Shown here: positions 9,758-18,513 of the stretch, one piece after another
Layout of the letters: each line of letters starts with the position of its first letter
Numbering within the stretch: the first letter of the stretch is position 1
NCBI GenBank assembly: GCA_046350055.1
Contig: JAXMBC010000001.1
Location: 2,418,001 to 2,482,000, forward strand
Origin: JAEUIE01 sp046350055
GTDB taxonomy: Bacteria; Planctomycetota; Planctomycetia; Gemmatales; HRBIN36
DNA: 64,000 nucleotides
Direction of reading: 5' to 3'
Program-made: the position numbers and the translations under genes
The notes under the pieces: generated by a model
What the model saw: only the letters and a program-made list of their open reading frames with translations
Told to the model about the DNA's origin: nothing
Database searches by the model: none

Positions 9758-10254
9758 ACCCAGCAGAACTCCTGCCCCAGGTCTACGAAGAGCTGCGCCG
9801 CCTGGCGGCAGCGCGGCTGGCGCAGGAACGGGGTGATCATACGCTGGATGCCACGGCGCTGGTGCACGAGGCCTACCTGAAACTGGGGGGCGAGCGTTCG
9901 TTCAGCAGTCGCAGCGGGTTCATGCAGGCTGCAGCCCAGGCGATGCGGCGCATTCTTGTCGATCACGCTCGCCGACGGAATGCCCAGAAGCGGGATGGCG
10001 GGCAGCGAATCCAGCTGGAACCAGATCTGTTTGCTGTTTCCGGTATGCGGGACGATCTGGTAGAAGCACTCGATGAAGCGTTGGAACGACTGGCCCAGGC
10101 AGAACCCCGCATCGCGGAACTGGTGCAACTCCGGTACTTTGCCGGAGCCAGCATCCCCGAAGCGGCTGCCATTCTCGAAATTGCTCCCCGCACTGCTGAT
10201 GCCTGGTGGGCCTATGCCAGGGCCTGGCTGACGGCGGAACTCCAGAAATCCTGA
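9754..10254 (+). CDS. ECF-type RNA polymerase sigma factor (planctomycete kinase-associated class)
   Basis: The 166-residue protein has the layout of the short ECF sigma factors often called TIGR02999-like. Region 2 (about 5–70) includes DATALVHEAYLKLGG and a recognition stretch ending in ARRRNAQKRDGG. Region 4 (about 105–160) carries the helix-turn-helix LRYFAGASIPEAAAILEIAPRTADAWWAYARAWL. The start codon is GTG, in a GTGA overlap with the upstream kinase stop. No anti-sigma gene is adjacent. In planctomycetes these sigma factors sit next to large Ser/Thr kinases (ECF-STK groups), and control by kinase phosphorylation rather than a classical anti-sigma is the accepted model. Here it lies between two such kinases. 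Confidence 0.9.
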   Translation: MNPAELLPQVYEELRRLAAARLAQERGDHTLDATALVHEAYLKLGGERSFSSRSGFMQAAAQAMRRILVDHARRRNAQKRDGGQRIQLEPDLFAVSGMRDDLVEALDEALERLAQAEPRIAELVQLRYFAGASIPEAAAILEIAPRTADAWWAYARAWLTAELQKS

Positions 10255-10330
10255 TTATTTCCATTTCAGACTGCGCGATGGCGGTTCAGAATACGCTGTT
10301 GACATTGAAGCCCCTTTCAAAGTCATTGCC

Positions 10331-13300
10331 ATGAATGAACTCGATCTGTTTACAGCAGCCCTGTCGATCCAGGACTCCCAGGCTCGTGCAGCCTATCTGG
10401 AGGAGCACTGCCAGGGGAACACGCCACTGCGGCAACGCCTGGAACAGTTGCTAAAGGCTTATGGACATGCAGACCAGGTACTGCCTGAAGTTCCCGTCAT
10501 CGATCCCAATGTGACCGAGATGTTTACTGGTCACAAACGGGATCAACTCATCGGCACCCTCATTGCAGGCAAGTACAAACTGCTGGAAGAGATTGGCGAA
10601 GGGGGCATGGGAACCGTCTTCGTGGCGGAACAGACCGAACCGGTGAAACGCAAGGTCGCCATCAAGCTGATCAAGCCCGGCATGGATTCCAGGAGCGTGC
10701 TGGCCCGCTTTGAAGCAGAACGGCAGGCCCTGGCGATGATGGATCATCCCAATATTGCCAAGGTGCTGGATGCCGGGCTGACAGAAGAACGTCGGCCTTA
10801 CTTTGTGATGGAGTACATCAAGGGGCAGCCATTCACCAAGTACTGCGATGATGTGAAGCTCTCCATTGACGAGCGGCTCAAGCTGTTCATCCAGATCTGC
10901 CAGGCGGTGCAGCATGCCCATCAGAAAGGCATTATCCATCGTGATCTGAAGCCGGGCAACATTCTTATTGCTCTCTATGATGGCAAACCGGTGCCGAAGG
11001 TGATCGACTTCGGCCTGGCCAAGGCGCTGCATCAATCACTCACCGAGCGAACCCTGTACACCGGCCACGAGATGGTGCTGGGCACGCCACTCTACATGAG
11101 CCCAGAGCAGGCGGAACTCAATAATCTCGATATCGATACCCGCTCTGACATCTATTCGCTGGGAGTGATTCTGTACGAATTGCTGACCGGCGTGACGCCG
11201 CTGGAGAAACAGCGGTTCAAGCAGGCAGCGTGGGCGGAAGTGCTCCGGATCATCAAGGAAGAAGAGCCAAGCAAACCCAGTACGAAGCTGAGCCATTCGG
11301 AGAGTCTCCCAAGCGTAGCGGCTCAACGGCAGATGGAGCCGAAGAAGTTGTCATCGCTGCTGAAGGGCGATCTGGACTGGATCGTCATGAAGGCGCTCGA
11401 AAAGGATCGCAGCAGGCGATATGAAACGGCGAATGGTTTTGCTACCGATGTGCAGAGGTATCTTTCGGGAGAAGCGGTCCTCGCCCATCCGCCGACATGG
11501 TGGTATCGCTATCAGAAGTTCACGAAACGGCACAGAGGGGCCATCCTGGCAACATATATGCTTCTAGTTGGAATCGTAATCTTCACGGGCAGTCTGTATT
11601 CGCAGGTGGAGCGGGCCAGGACGGCTGAACGTCTTGCAGAGGAGGCACGTGATGCAGTAATACTGCAGGCCCAGGAGGAACGCCAGGCGAAGGAACGAGA
11701 GACTGCCCAGCGCGCCAAGGCGGAGAAGGCCTACGCCCGCACCGCCGACGTGCTCGACACGATGGTCTCGGAGGTCACAGGCGATTCGCTCATGACGCAG
11801 AAGGAGATCACTTCTGAGCAGAAGAAGTTCCTGACCGAAGTGCTGACCTACTACCACGAGTTCGTGGGTGAGAAAGCAGACGACACAAAGACGCGGCTGC
11901 GCACGGCCCTGGCGGCGTATCGAGTTGGATTGATCGAATCTCGCCTGGGCCGGAAGGAAGAATCGGCGGCGGCATTCCGCAAGGCACACGACGGCTACGC
12001 CTCGCTGGCGGCCGAGTTCCCTGCCGTCCCCGACTACCGCCAGGGTTTGGCGGCGAGCCACAATCGCCTGGGGCATGAGCTTGTGGACCTGGGCAAACAA
12101 CCAGAGGCGGAGGAGCAGTACCGCAAGGGGTTGGCCATCCACGAGAAGTTGGTGGCCGAGTTCCCAGACTTTTACGGTCACCTGCAGAACTTGGCCGCGA
12201 GTCACACCAGTCTGGGTGGTCTACTGAGAAGCCTGGGAAAGAGAGCAGAGGCAGAGGAGCAGTACCGCAAGGCCCTGGTCATATTTAATGAGCTGGCGAC
12301 CAAATTCCCCGCAGTCCCTGAGCACCGCCAGAACTTGGCGACGATCCACAACCATCTGAGTGTTCTGCTGTCTGACCTGGGGAAGCGGCCGGAAGCGGAG
12401 GTACAGGGCCGCAAGGCTCTGGCCATCCAGGTGAAGCTGGTAGCCGAGTTTCACGCCGTCCCCGCGTACCGCCAGGGGTTGGCGTTTACCCACACCAGTA
12501 TGGCGATTCTGCTGGAAGATCTGGGGAAGCGACAGGAGGCGGAGGAGCAGTACCGCATGGCCCTGGCGATCCGAGAAAAACTGGTCGCCGAGTTCCCAAC
12601 TGTCCCTGAGTATCGGCAATTGTTTGCGAGGAGCTACTACAACCTGGGGATACTGCTAGGGCAACTGGGGAAACAGCCGGAGGCGGAGGACCAGTATCGC
12701 AAGGCTCTGGCTATCCAGGAGAATCTGGTAGCCGAGTTCCCCGCCGTCCTCGCGTACCGCCAGGAGTTGGCGTTGAACCTCGGCAACTTGGCAGGTGAAC
12801 TGAAACGCAAGGGAAATCTAACGGCAGCGGAGCAACTGACTCGCAAAGCACTTGTCATCGAGGAGAAGCTCGTGGCCGAGTTCCCCACCGTCCCACAATA
12901 TCGCCATCAGTTGGCGTCGAGTCTCAGCGGTCTGGGCAATCTCCTGGCAAGGCAGGGGAAGCAACCGGAGGCGGAGGAGCAGCGCCGCAAGGGGTTGGAT
13001 ATCCAGGAAAAATTGGCCGCCGAGTTCCCCGCCGTCCCCGCTTACCGCGAGAATTTGGCGTCGTACCAAAGCGATCTGGGAGTTCTGCTTATGGGCCTGG
13101 GAAGACAGCCGGAGGCTGAGGAACAGTCTCGTAAAGCCCTGGCAATCGAGGAGAAACTCGCTGCCGATTTTCCCACCATCCCCAAATATCAAATCAACCT
13201 CGGCGGCAGTTACTGTAACGTCGGCGAACAGTTGCGCGACGGTGACAAACCGTCCGAGAGTCTGGAGTGGTTCGATAAGGCGATTGGCACCCTCGGCACG

Positions 13301-13810
13301 GTTCACAAACGAGAGCCGCGCGCTGTGGCGGCAAAGATCTTCCTACGTAATAGCTACGACGGCCGTGCCCGCGCCTACGACCGCCTTCGGAAGTACGCCG
13401 AGGCGGCCCGGGACTGGGACCTGGCGATCGAACTCAGCTCACCGGAAGATCAGCCATGGGCAAAGGCGAATCGTACCGCGACTCGCCTCCGAGCTGGCAC
13501 GGCCTTTGACACCCACGCGGAACTCGCCCAACTGAGGATCGCGGTCACCGACGCATCAATCACGGCAGCTTGGCAATTCGATCACTGGTATGACGTCGCC
13601 TGTGTCTTTTCCGTCGCCAGCGGCAAGATCCCGGACAAGAAGGACGAGTATGCTAAGTGCGCAGTGGAAATGCTGCAACGAGCCGTGAAAGCAGGCTTCA
13701 TGGACGCCGCGACCATGAAGAAGGACATCGACCTCGCCCCACTCCGCGATCGCGCCGACTTCAAGAAGTTGATGGCGGAGTTAGAGAAGACGCCAGAATC
13801 CAAGAAATGA
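10331..13810 (+). CDS. Ser/Thr protein kinase with transmembrane helix and long TPR array
   Basis: The 1159-residue protein has an active-looking kinase domain (about 79–385): glycine loop IGEGGMGTVF, K112, HRDLKPGN (H203, D205) and DFGLAKAL. A single transmembrane helix follows at about 403–425 and a charged coiled segment at 430–475. About nine degenerate repeats of roughly 45 residues come next, each with a core like EEQYRKALAIxEKLVAEFP, then a C-terminal helical segment to 1159. The gene starts 76 bp after the sigma factor and is probably co-transcribed with it. Kinase-domain DNA is strongly similar to the gene at 6479, so the two are paralogues whose TPR sensor halves have diverged. Confidence 0.93.
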   Translation: MNELDLFTAALSIQDSQARAAYLEEHCQGNTPLRQRLEQLLKAYGHADQVLPEVPVIDPNVTEMFTGHKRDQLIGTLIAGKYKLLEEIGEGGMGTVFVAEQTEPVKRKVAIKLIKPGMDSRSVLARFEAERQALAMMDHPNIAKVLDAGLTEERRPYFVMEYIKGQPFTKYCDDVKLSIDERLKLFIQICQAVQHAHQKGIIHRDLKPGNILIALYDGKPVPKVIDFGLAKALHQSLTERTLYTGHEMVLGTPLYMSPEQAELNNLDIDTRSDIYSLGVILYELLTGVTPLEKQRFKQAAWAEVLRIIKEEEPSKPSTKLSHSESLPSVAAQRQMEPKKLSSLLKGDLDWIVMKALEKDRSRRYETANGFATDVQRYLSGEAVLAHPPTWWYRYQKFTKRHRGAILATYMLLVGIVIFTGSLYSQVERARTAERLAEEARDAVILQAQEERQAKERETAQRAKAEKAYARTADVLDTMVSEVTGDSLMTQKEITSEQKKFLTEVLTYYHEFVGEKADDTKTRLRTALAAYRVGLIESRLGRKEESAAAFRKAHDGYASLAAEFPAVPDYRQGLAASHNRLGHELVDLGKQPEAEEQYRKGLAIHEKLVAEFPDFYGHLQNLAASHTSLGGLLRSLGKRAEAEEQYRKALVIFNELATKFPAVPEHRQNLATIHNHLSVLLSDLGKRPEAEVQGRKALAIQVKLVAEFHAVPAYRQGLAFTHTSMAILLEDLGKRQEAEEQYRMALAIREKLVAEFPTVPEYRQLFARSYYNLGILLGQLGKQPEAEDQYRKALAIQENLVAEFPAVLAYRQELALNLGNLAGELKRKGNLTAAEQLTRKALVIEEKLVAEFPTVPQYRHQLASSLSGLGNLLARQGKQPEAEEQRRKGLDIQEKLAAEFPAVPAYRENLASYQSDLGVLLMGLGRQPEAEEQSRKALAIEEKLAADFPTIPKYQINLGGSYCNVGEQLRDGDKPSESLEWFDKAIGTLGTVHKREPRAVAAKIFLRNSYDGRARAYDRLRKYAEAARDWDLAIELSSPEDQPWAKANRTATRLRAGTAFDTHAELAQLRIAVTDASITAAWQFDHWYDVACVFSVASGKIPDKKDEYAKCAVEMLQRAVKAGFMDAATMKKDIDLAPLRDRADFKKLMAELEKTPESKK

Positions 13811-13945
13811 CCGCTAGTCGCTCTGACCGGCTGAATATGAAGTGCAAGTGCTGCGGACGTTGCGAAATTCCTTGGCACAACCCGTTCCATCGGGTATGGT
13901 TGCATATCTCACCTGCCAGTTTCTGCCCGTACCCCCGCCAGTGCT

Positions 13946-15295
13946 ATGCCCCACCAATTTGGTTCCGCGCCATCCGCATACTTATCACGTCGTGCTTTCC
14001 TTTACGGGTCGGCTGGACTGGCTTGGCCGCTTCTCAGTCAAGCGGCGCCTGCGCAGCCCATCCGGGTGGCAGCGATCATCACCGAGATGACCTATCGCAG
14101 CCATGCTCATGTCATCCTCGAAAATTTCCTGGAGCCTTACTACTTCGATGGACAGGTGACCGAATCGGGTTGTCAGGTGGTCAGTATGTATTGCGACCAG
14201 TTTCCAGCCAGGGGGGATATGGCCCGGGAGACGGCGAAGGCTTACGACATCAAGCTGTGTCCCACCATTCGTGAAGCACTGACGCTGGGTGGGAAGCAGT
14301 TGGCCGTCGATGCGGTGCTGAGCATTGGCGAGCATGGCAAGTATCCCACCAATGCCAAGGGGCAGCATGAGTACCCCCGCAAGCGGTTTTTCGATGAGAT
14401 CGTGAAGGTCTTCCAGCAGACAGGCAAGGTAGTTCCGCTCTTTAATGACAAGCATCTGTCGTACCGCTGGGACTGGGCGAAGGAGATGTACGACACTGCC
14501 AAGGCGATGAAGATACCGTTCCTGGCAGGTAGCTCGGTGCCCCTGGCTCAGCGGGTGCCTGCAGTGGAAGTGCCTGCTGGTGCGAAGATCGTGGAAGCCA
14601 TTGCGACCCATGGTGGTGGGTTGGATTCGTACGACTTTCATGGAATTGAAGTGTTGCAGTCGATGGTGGAAGCTCGCGCTGGTGGCGAGACAGGTGTGGT
14701 CAGTGTGCAGTACCTGAAGCACGACGCCCTCTGGCAGGCGGCAGCAGCGAAACAATGGTCGCCTGAGTTATTGCTGGCCGGGTTGCTCGCGGAGCCGGAT
14801 CATCCAGAGCCGAAGCCGACGATGGAGACGCTGAAGAAGCATGCGGAGTGGGGTCTGATGATTCGCTATCGGGACGGCCTGCGTGGCATGGTGGTGAAGA
14901 CGCCGCAAAGTGGTACCCGCTGGCATTTCGCCTGCAAGCTGGCGGGACAGGCTCAGCCACTCGCTACCAGCTTCTTCGTGGGGCCCTGGGATAATCGCTG
15001 TCTGTTCAAGGCACTCTCGCATGCCATCCAGGAGCACTTCCGGCAACAGCAGGCACTGTATCCTGTCGAACGCACGCTGCTGAGCACAGGCATCGTAGCT
15101 GCGGGAGTGGAATCGCACTACCAGGGCGATGTGGTGTATCCGACGCCACATCTTGCTGTCCAATATCGTGCCAGGGACTTTCGCCCCTTGCGGGAGAACG
15201 GCGCATCGTGGAAGATAGTGAACCACAAGACGCCTGCGCCGCGCGGCATGGATCGACTGGGCAAGAGGTCGAGAAAGCTGATCATCCCTGACTAG
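13946..15295 (+). CDS. Tat-exported conserved protein of unknown function
   Basis: The 449-residue protein has an N-terminal twin-arginine signal (LSRRAFLYGSAG, then a hydrophobic stretch ending in SQAAPAQP). The mature part starts with a beta-strand/loop resembling a Rossmann-type start (IRVAAIITEMTYRSHAHVI) and contains SIGEHGKYP and ATHGGGLDSYDFHGIEVLQSM, but I recognise no catalytic signature. It is 135 bp downstream of the kinase gene and 8 bp upstream of the MFS transporter, so it most likely belongs to the catabolic run that follows. A role in handling an exported or imported substrate is only suggested by position. Relatives of this type are familiar from planctomycetes as hypothetical proteins. 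Confidence 0.7.
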   Translation: MPHQFGSAPSAYLSRRAFLYGSAGLAWPLLSQAAPAQPIRVAAIITEMTYRSHAHVILENFLEPYYFDGQVTESGCQVVSMYCDQFPARGDMARETAKAYDIKLCPTIREALTLGGKQLAVDAVLSIGEHGKYPTNAKGQHEYPRKRFFDEIVKVFQQTGKVVPLFNDKHLSYRWDWAKEMYDTAKAMKIPFLAGSSVPLAQRVPAVEVPAGAKIVEAIATHGGGLDSYDFHGIEVLQSMVEARAGGETGVVSVQYLKHDALWQAAAAKQWSPELLLAGLLAEPDHPEPKPTMETLKKHAEWGLMIRYRDGLRGMVVKTPQSGTRWHFACKLAGQAQPLATSFFVGPWDNRCLFKALSHAIQEHFRQQQALYPVERTLLSTGIVAAGVESHYQGDVVYPTPHLAVQYRARDFRPLRENGASWKIVNHKTPAPRGMDRLGKRSRKLIIPD

Positions 15296-15303
15296 GACAG
15301 TCT

Positions 15304-16647
15304 GTGACGTCATCCACCATCACCACTCCTGCTCCCACCATGGTTCGCTACCAGGTGATGCTGTTTCTGCTGGCGCTTTCGTTCCTCACCTATTTTGACC
15401 GGGTCTGCATCGTGCGGGTGCAGCAGGAGGTGCAGCGCGAACTGACCATCACCGATGAGCAGATGGGGCTGGTGCTCGGCGCGTTCTGGCTGGCGTATTC
15501 GCTGTTTGAGATACCGGGCGGATGGATGGGAGACCGCTGGGGTGCCCGCATCACTCTGACCCGTGTCGTCTTCTTCTGGTCGCTGTTTACGGTGTTGACG
15601 GGATGTGCGACGGGGTTCCTGTCGCTGCTGGTCATCCGCTTCCTGTTTGGCGTGGGTGAAGCGGGAGCGTTTCCCAACATGGCACGGGTGCAAGCCACCT
15701 GGCTGCCCACGGATGTCCGTGGCAAGGCAGGTGGGTTCCTCTGGCTGGCGGCTCGCTGGGGCGGGGCGTTCAGTCCATTCCTCTTCGCGGCCCTCATCCG
15801 CTGGCTCGATACTCCCGGGGTGCGCGCCTGGATCAACTTCATTCCCGGTGCGGAGCATCTGGCTGGCTGGAGGTTGGGCTTTTACATGGCCGGGCTGGTA
15901 GGGTTTGTCTGGTGCCTGTGGTTCTACTGGTGGTATCGGGATGATCCGGCCAGCAAGGCGTCGGTGAATGAGAGCGAGCTGGCGTTGATCCCGGGGCACC
16001 GGAGTGACGCGATTGTGCATCTGCCCTTCAGCGATCTGTTGCCGCTGCTGTACCGGAACCGCAGCCTGCTGTCTCTCATTGGCTTCTACATCTGCGGCAG
16101 CTTTGGCTGGTCGTTCTTTGTCAGTTGGATGCCCCGCTATCTGAAGGATGTGCATCATATGGCCTTTGATGCTTCGGAGAGCATCTGGCAGCAGCCTCTG
16201 CTGTATGGTGGCATCAGTTGTCTGCTCGGAGGTGCGCTGAGCGACTGGCTGGTGCGGTTCACTGGCTGGCGCTGGTTTGGCAGGGCGGCATTTCCGTTCT
16301 TCGGGCTGACCGTGGCAGCGGTAGCGATGTACAGCGTCCGCTTTGTGGACAATCAAACTGACGCGGTGCTGCTGATGTGTATTGCCGGGGCAGCGTTTGA
16401 CTTTGGCCAGGGAGCGACCTGGGCCAGTATTGTCGACATCGGTGGCAAATATGCCGGCACGGCAGCCGGGTTCATCAATATGTTCGGCAACCTGGGAAAT
16501 GTCATCCAGCCGGTGATCGGGGCGTGGGTCTTCAAACACTATGGCTGGGATACGCTCTTTGTGGTCTATTCGTGTGCATTCCTTCTTTCTGCGAGCATGT
16601 GGCTGTTCATCAACCCCGCCCAGACGTTTCATCCTTCGGAGGACTAG
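15304..16647 (+). CDS. MFS transporter (anion:cation symporter type)
   Basis: The start is a GTG giving 447 residues. Twelve hydrophobic segments are readable, in two groups of six. The loop between helices 2 and 3 has GGWMGDRWGARITLTR, matching the MFS GxxxDRxGRR signature, and the start DRVCIVRVQQEVQRELTITDEQMG resembles hexuronate/glucarate (ACS) family members. The substrate is unknown; sugar acids or small organic anions are typical of this subfamily. It lies between the Tat-exported protein and the dipeptidase gene (5-bp gap), suggesting uptake of a product handled by those two. Confidence 0.85.
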   Translation: MTSSTITTPAPTMVRYQVMLFLLALSFLTYFDRVCIVRVQQEVQRELTITDEQMGLVLGAFWLAYSLFEIPGGWMGDRWGARITLTRVVFFWSLFTVLTGCATGFLSLLVIRFLFGVGEAGAFPNMARVQATWLPTDVRGKAGGFLWLAARWGGAFSPFLFAALIRWLDTPGVRAWINFIPGAEHLAGWRLGFYMAGLVGFVWCLWFYWWYRDDPASKASVNESELALIPGHRSDAIVHLPFSDLLPLLYRNRSLLSLIGFYICGSFGWSFFVSWMPRYLKDVHHMAFDASESIWQQPLLYGGISCLLGGALSDWLVRFTGWRWFGRAAFPFFGLTVAAVAMYSVRFVDNQTDAVLLMCIAGAAFDFGQGATWASIVDIGGKYAGTAAGFINMFGNLGNVIQPVIGAWVFKHYGWDTLFVVYSCAFLLSASMWLFINPAQTFHPSED

Positions 16648-16652
16648 CGATC

Positions 16653-17756
16653 ATGCTGATCTTCGACTGGCATCTGGATCTGGCCTGGAACGCGCTGGAA
16701 TGGAACCGGGATTTGAAGTTGCCGGTGGAGGAGATACGCCGGCGCGAGCAGGCAGCAGGGTACCAGGGGCCGGGGCGGGGTTGCAACACTGTCAGCTTCC
16801 CAGCACTGCAGGCCGGTAACATTGCTGTCGTCTCCGCCACGCTGCTGGCCCGGCATGATAAGAACGGAGTGCAGCTCTCGTTCATTCCTAAGTCTGGATA
16901 TGAATCATCGGAAGCTTCGTATGCGATGGCCATCGCCCAGCTTGCTTATTACCAGGCACTGGAACGGCATGGTGTGATCCGCATCCTGCGCGACTGGCCG
17001 GCATTGGAGAGCCACGTTACCGAGTGGCAGCGGTATGTCACTGCGGATCGGCAGGGTACCATGCCGCCGGTGGGGTGCCTCATCAGCATGGAAGGGGCCG
17101 ACCCGATCCTGTCGCCTGAGGATGCCGGCTTCTGGTGGGAGCAGGGCCTGCGAATTGTCAGCCTGTCTCACTATGGCATCAGTCGTTACAGCCATGGCAC
17201 GGGGATGCCGGGGCCCCTGCTGCCACCAGCTTACGAACTGCTGAAACAGATGGAGCGGCTGGGGATGATCCTGGACGTGACGCATCTGGCCGATGAGGCG
17301 ATGGATCAGGTATTTGATTGCTTTGGCGGCACCCTGCTGGCCAGCCATCACAACAGCCGGGCACTGGTAGACCGCCAGAGGCAACTGCGTGACAGTGATA
17401 TCAGGAAGATCATCGCTCGTAACGGTGTCATCGGCTGTGCGTGTGACAACTGGATGCTCGATGCCGGCTGCGGCCAGGGGCCGGGCAACGTTCGTCGGGT
17501 GGCGACGCTGGCCCACGTCGCTGACCATATTGACCGAGTGTGTCAGTTGGCAGGCAACGCCAGTCATGCAGCACTGGGCACCGATCTGGATGGCGGGTTT
17601 GGCACCGAGCAATCACCCAGCGATCTCGACACTATTGCTGATCTTCAGAAACTGGTGGCGATCCTGAGCAGCCGAGGATATTCCATGGGAGATGTGGAGC
17701 GGATTCTGCATCGCAACTGGTATGAGTTGATGCGACGGAGCTGGAAGGGGAGCTAA
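16653..17756 (+). CDS. Membrane-dipeptidase family (peptidase M19) metallohydrolase
   Basis: I choose the ATG at 16653, five bases after the MFS stop and preceded by GGAGGA, giving 367 residues. The metal ligands of the amidohydrolase-fold M19 family are visible: D-x-H-x-D at the N-terminus (FDWHLDLAWN), the metal-bridging glutamate (ISMEGADP, about residue 146), the second His site in DVTHLADEAMDQV, the LLASHHNSRAL motif, and LGTDLDGGFG near the end. M19 enzymes hydrolyse dipeptides, including some with D-residues. No signal peptide is seen, so it is probably cytoplasmic. The 3' end overlaps a possible antisense gene by 125 bp. Confidence 0.88.
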   Translation: MLIFDWHLDLAWNALEWNRDLKLPVEEIRRREQAAGYQGPGRGCNTVSFPALQAGNIAVVSATLLARHDKNGVQLSFIPKSGYESSEASYAMAIAQLAYYQALERHGVIRILRDWPALESHVTEWQRYVTADRQGTMPPVGCLISMEGADPILSPEDAGFWWEQGLRIVSLSHYGISRYSHGTGMPGPLLPPAYELLKQMERLGMILDVTHLADEAMDQVFDCFGGTLLASHHNSRALVDRQRQLRDSDIRKIIARNGVIGCACDNWMLDAGCGQGPGNVRRVATLAHVADHIDRVCQLAGNASHAALGTDLDGGFGTEQSPSDLDTIADLQKLVAILSSRGYSMGDVERILHRNWYELMRRSWKGS

Positions 17757-18303
17757 CCCGGGTTGCCACTTTGCCTGGAGTAACGGGCCTGGTAAGGGCG
17801 TGAGCAAGAGCAGCATTCATCAGCCAACTGCAGATGCCGACATAGCAGAGCAGGAGGAGTGCAGCCAGGAAGGAGCAGCCTGCCCGTTTCTGTGGTGCTT
17901 TGCAGATTGGCGTCGTGGCGATGGCAGTTATAGTTGTGGCAGGCTTCGGCGCTGCGACAGGGGTGAGAGGCAACACAGGCTTCTGGTCGAGCAGCTTCCA
18001 GAGGCAGGCTTCCTGATCACGAAGAATACCCCTGTAGAGATTGAAGAGGCTGACCGGGGCGTCTTCCGCAGCCAGGCGAGGTTCAAGACGCTGAAGCAGT
18101 TGCTGACGGTGCTGCTGCAGTTGCAGCAGGCTGGTCCAGGTCTCGTTGTGGTGCAGACCGAGTTGTTGTTCAATGGCGTGCAGGTCGTGGCTGGTGAGCT
18201 CCGGTTGCTGTGCCTTGATCTGCGAGAGGATATCGCTGGGTGTGTGGCCCTCGGCCAGCCAGGTGGTGATTTGTGGTTGCAGGGTGGCTAATGCTGCTGA
18301 CAT
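17632..18303 (-). CDS. Hypothetical single-pass membrane protein
   Basis: Starting at the ATG at 18303, preceded on the minus strand by an AAAGGGA ribosome-binding site, this frame codes for 223 residues. The N-terminal 100 residues are amphipathic helical (ITTWLAEGHTPSDILSQIKAQ, then glutamine-rich helices). One transmembrane segment follows at about 139–160 (CSFLAALLLLCYVGICSWL), then a low-complexity Ser/Thr-rich tail. The tail overlaps the 3' end of the dipeptidase gene by 125 bp, so the true end or even the gene is uncertain. I see no known family. The support is the ribosome-binding site and the coherent soluble-helix plus membrane-helix layout. Confidence 0.5.
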   Translation of the reverse strand: MSAALATLQPQITTWLAEGHTPSDILSQIKAQQPELTSHDLHAIEQQLGLHHNETWTSLLQLQQHRQQLLQRLEPRLAAEDAPVSLFNLYRGILRDQEACLWKLLDQKPVLPLTPVAAPKPATTITAIATTPICKAPQKRAGCSFLAALLLLCYVGICSWLMNAALAHALTRPVTPGKVATRVSSPSSSVASTHTSCDAESAPHLPWNILGCSGSPPVSEDQQ

Positions 18304-18347
18304 GGTAAATCCCTTTCGTGTGAAACGTGTTCGTTCACTTAAGGGTT

Positions 18348-18450
18348 GGTGTCGCATTTGCGCAATCGATATTTCTGGTTGTTTTGTTGCTAGTCGTTGT
18401 CAAGCATGAGGTTACGGCGAGGCAGGATTTTCTTGGGGTGTCGCATTTGT
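18348..18450 (+). promoter_or_regulatory. 13-bp direct repeat pair upstream of eutB
   Basis: GGTGTCGCATTTG occurs at 18348–18360 and again at 18438–18450, 90 bp apart, in the 210-bp gap between the start of the leftward hypothetical gene and eutB. Two exact direct copies in a divergent promoter region suggest a regulator-binding site pair. No regulator gene is adjacent and the assignment is inferential. Confidence 0.35.
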
Positions 18451-18513
18451 GAGTTTGGAACTGCCTCATTTCCGGGTAGACTGGCAGCCAGCATCTCATC
18501 ATCATCGGGGCGT

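Noticed and set aside
15310..16632. Long leftward open frame (440 codons) under the MFS transporter gene
   Set aside because: It is an antisense shadow of a well-supported transporter; its translation is rich in Arg, Pro and His and has no membrane or fold pattern.
18304..18513. Cobalamin riboswitch upstream of the B12-dependent eutB
   Set aside because: No B12-box-like conserved block or multi-stem fold could be found in the 210-bp gap.
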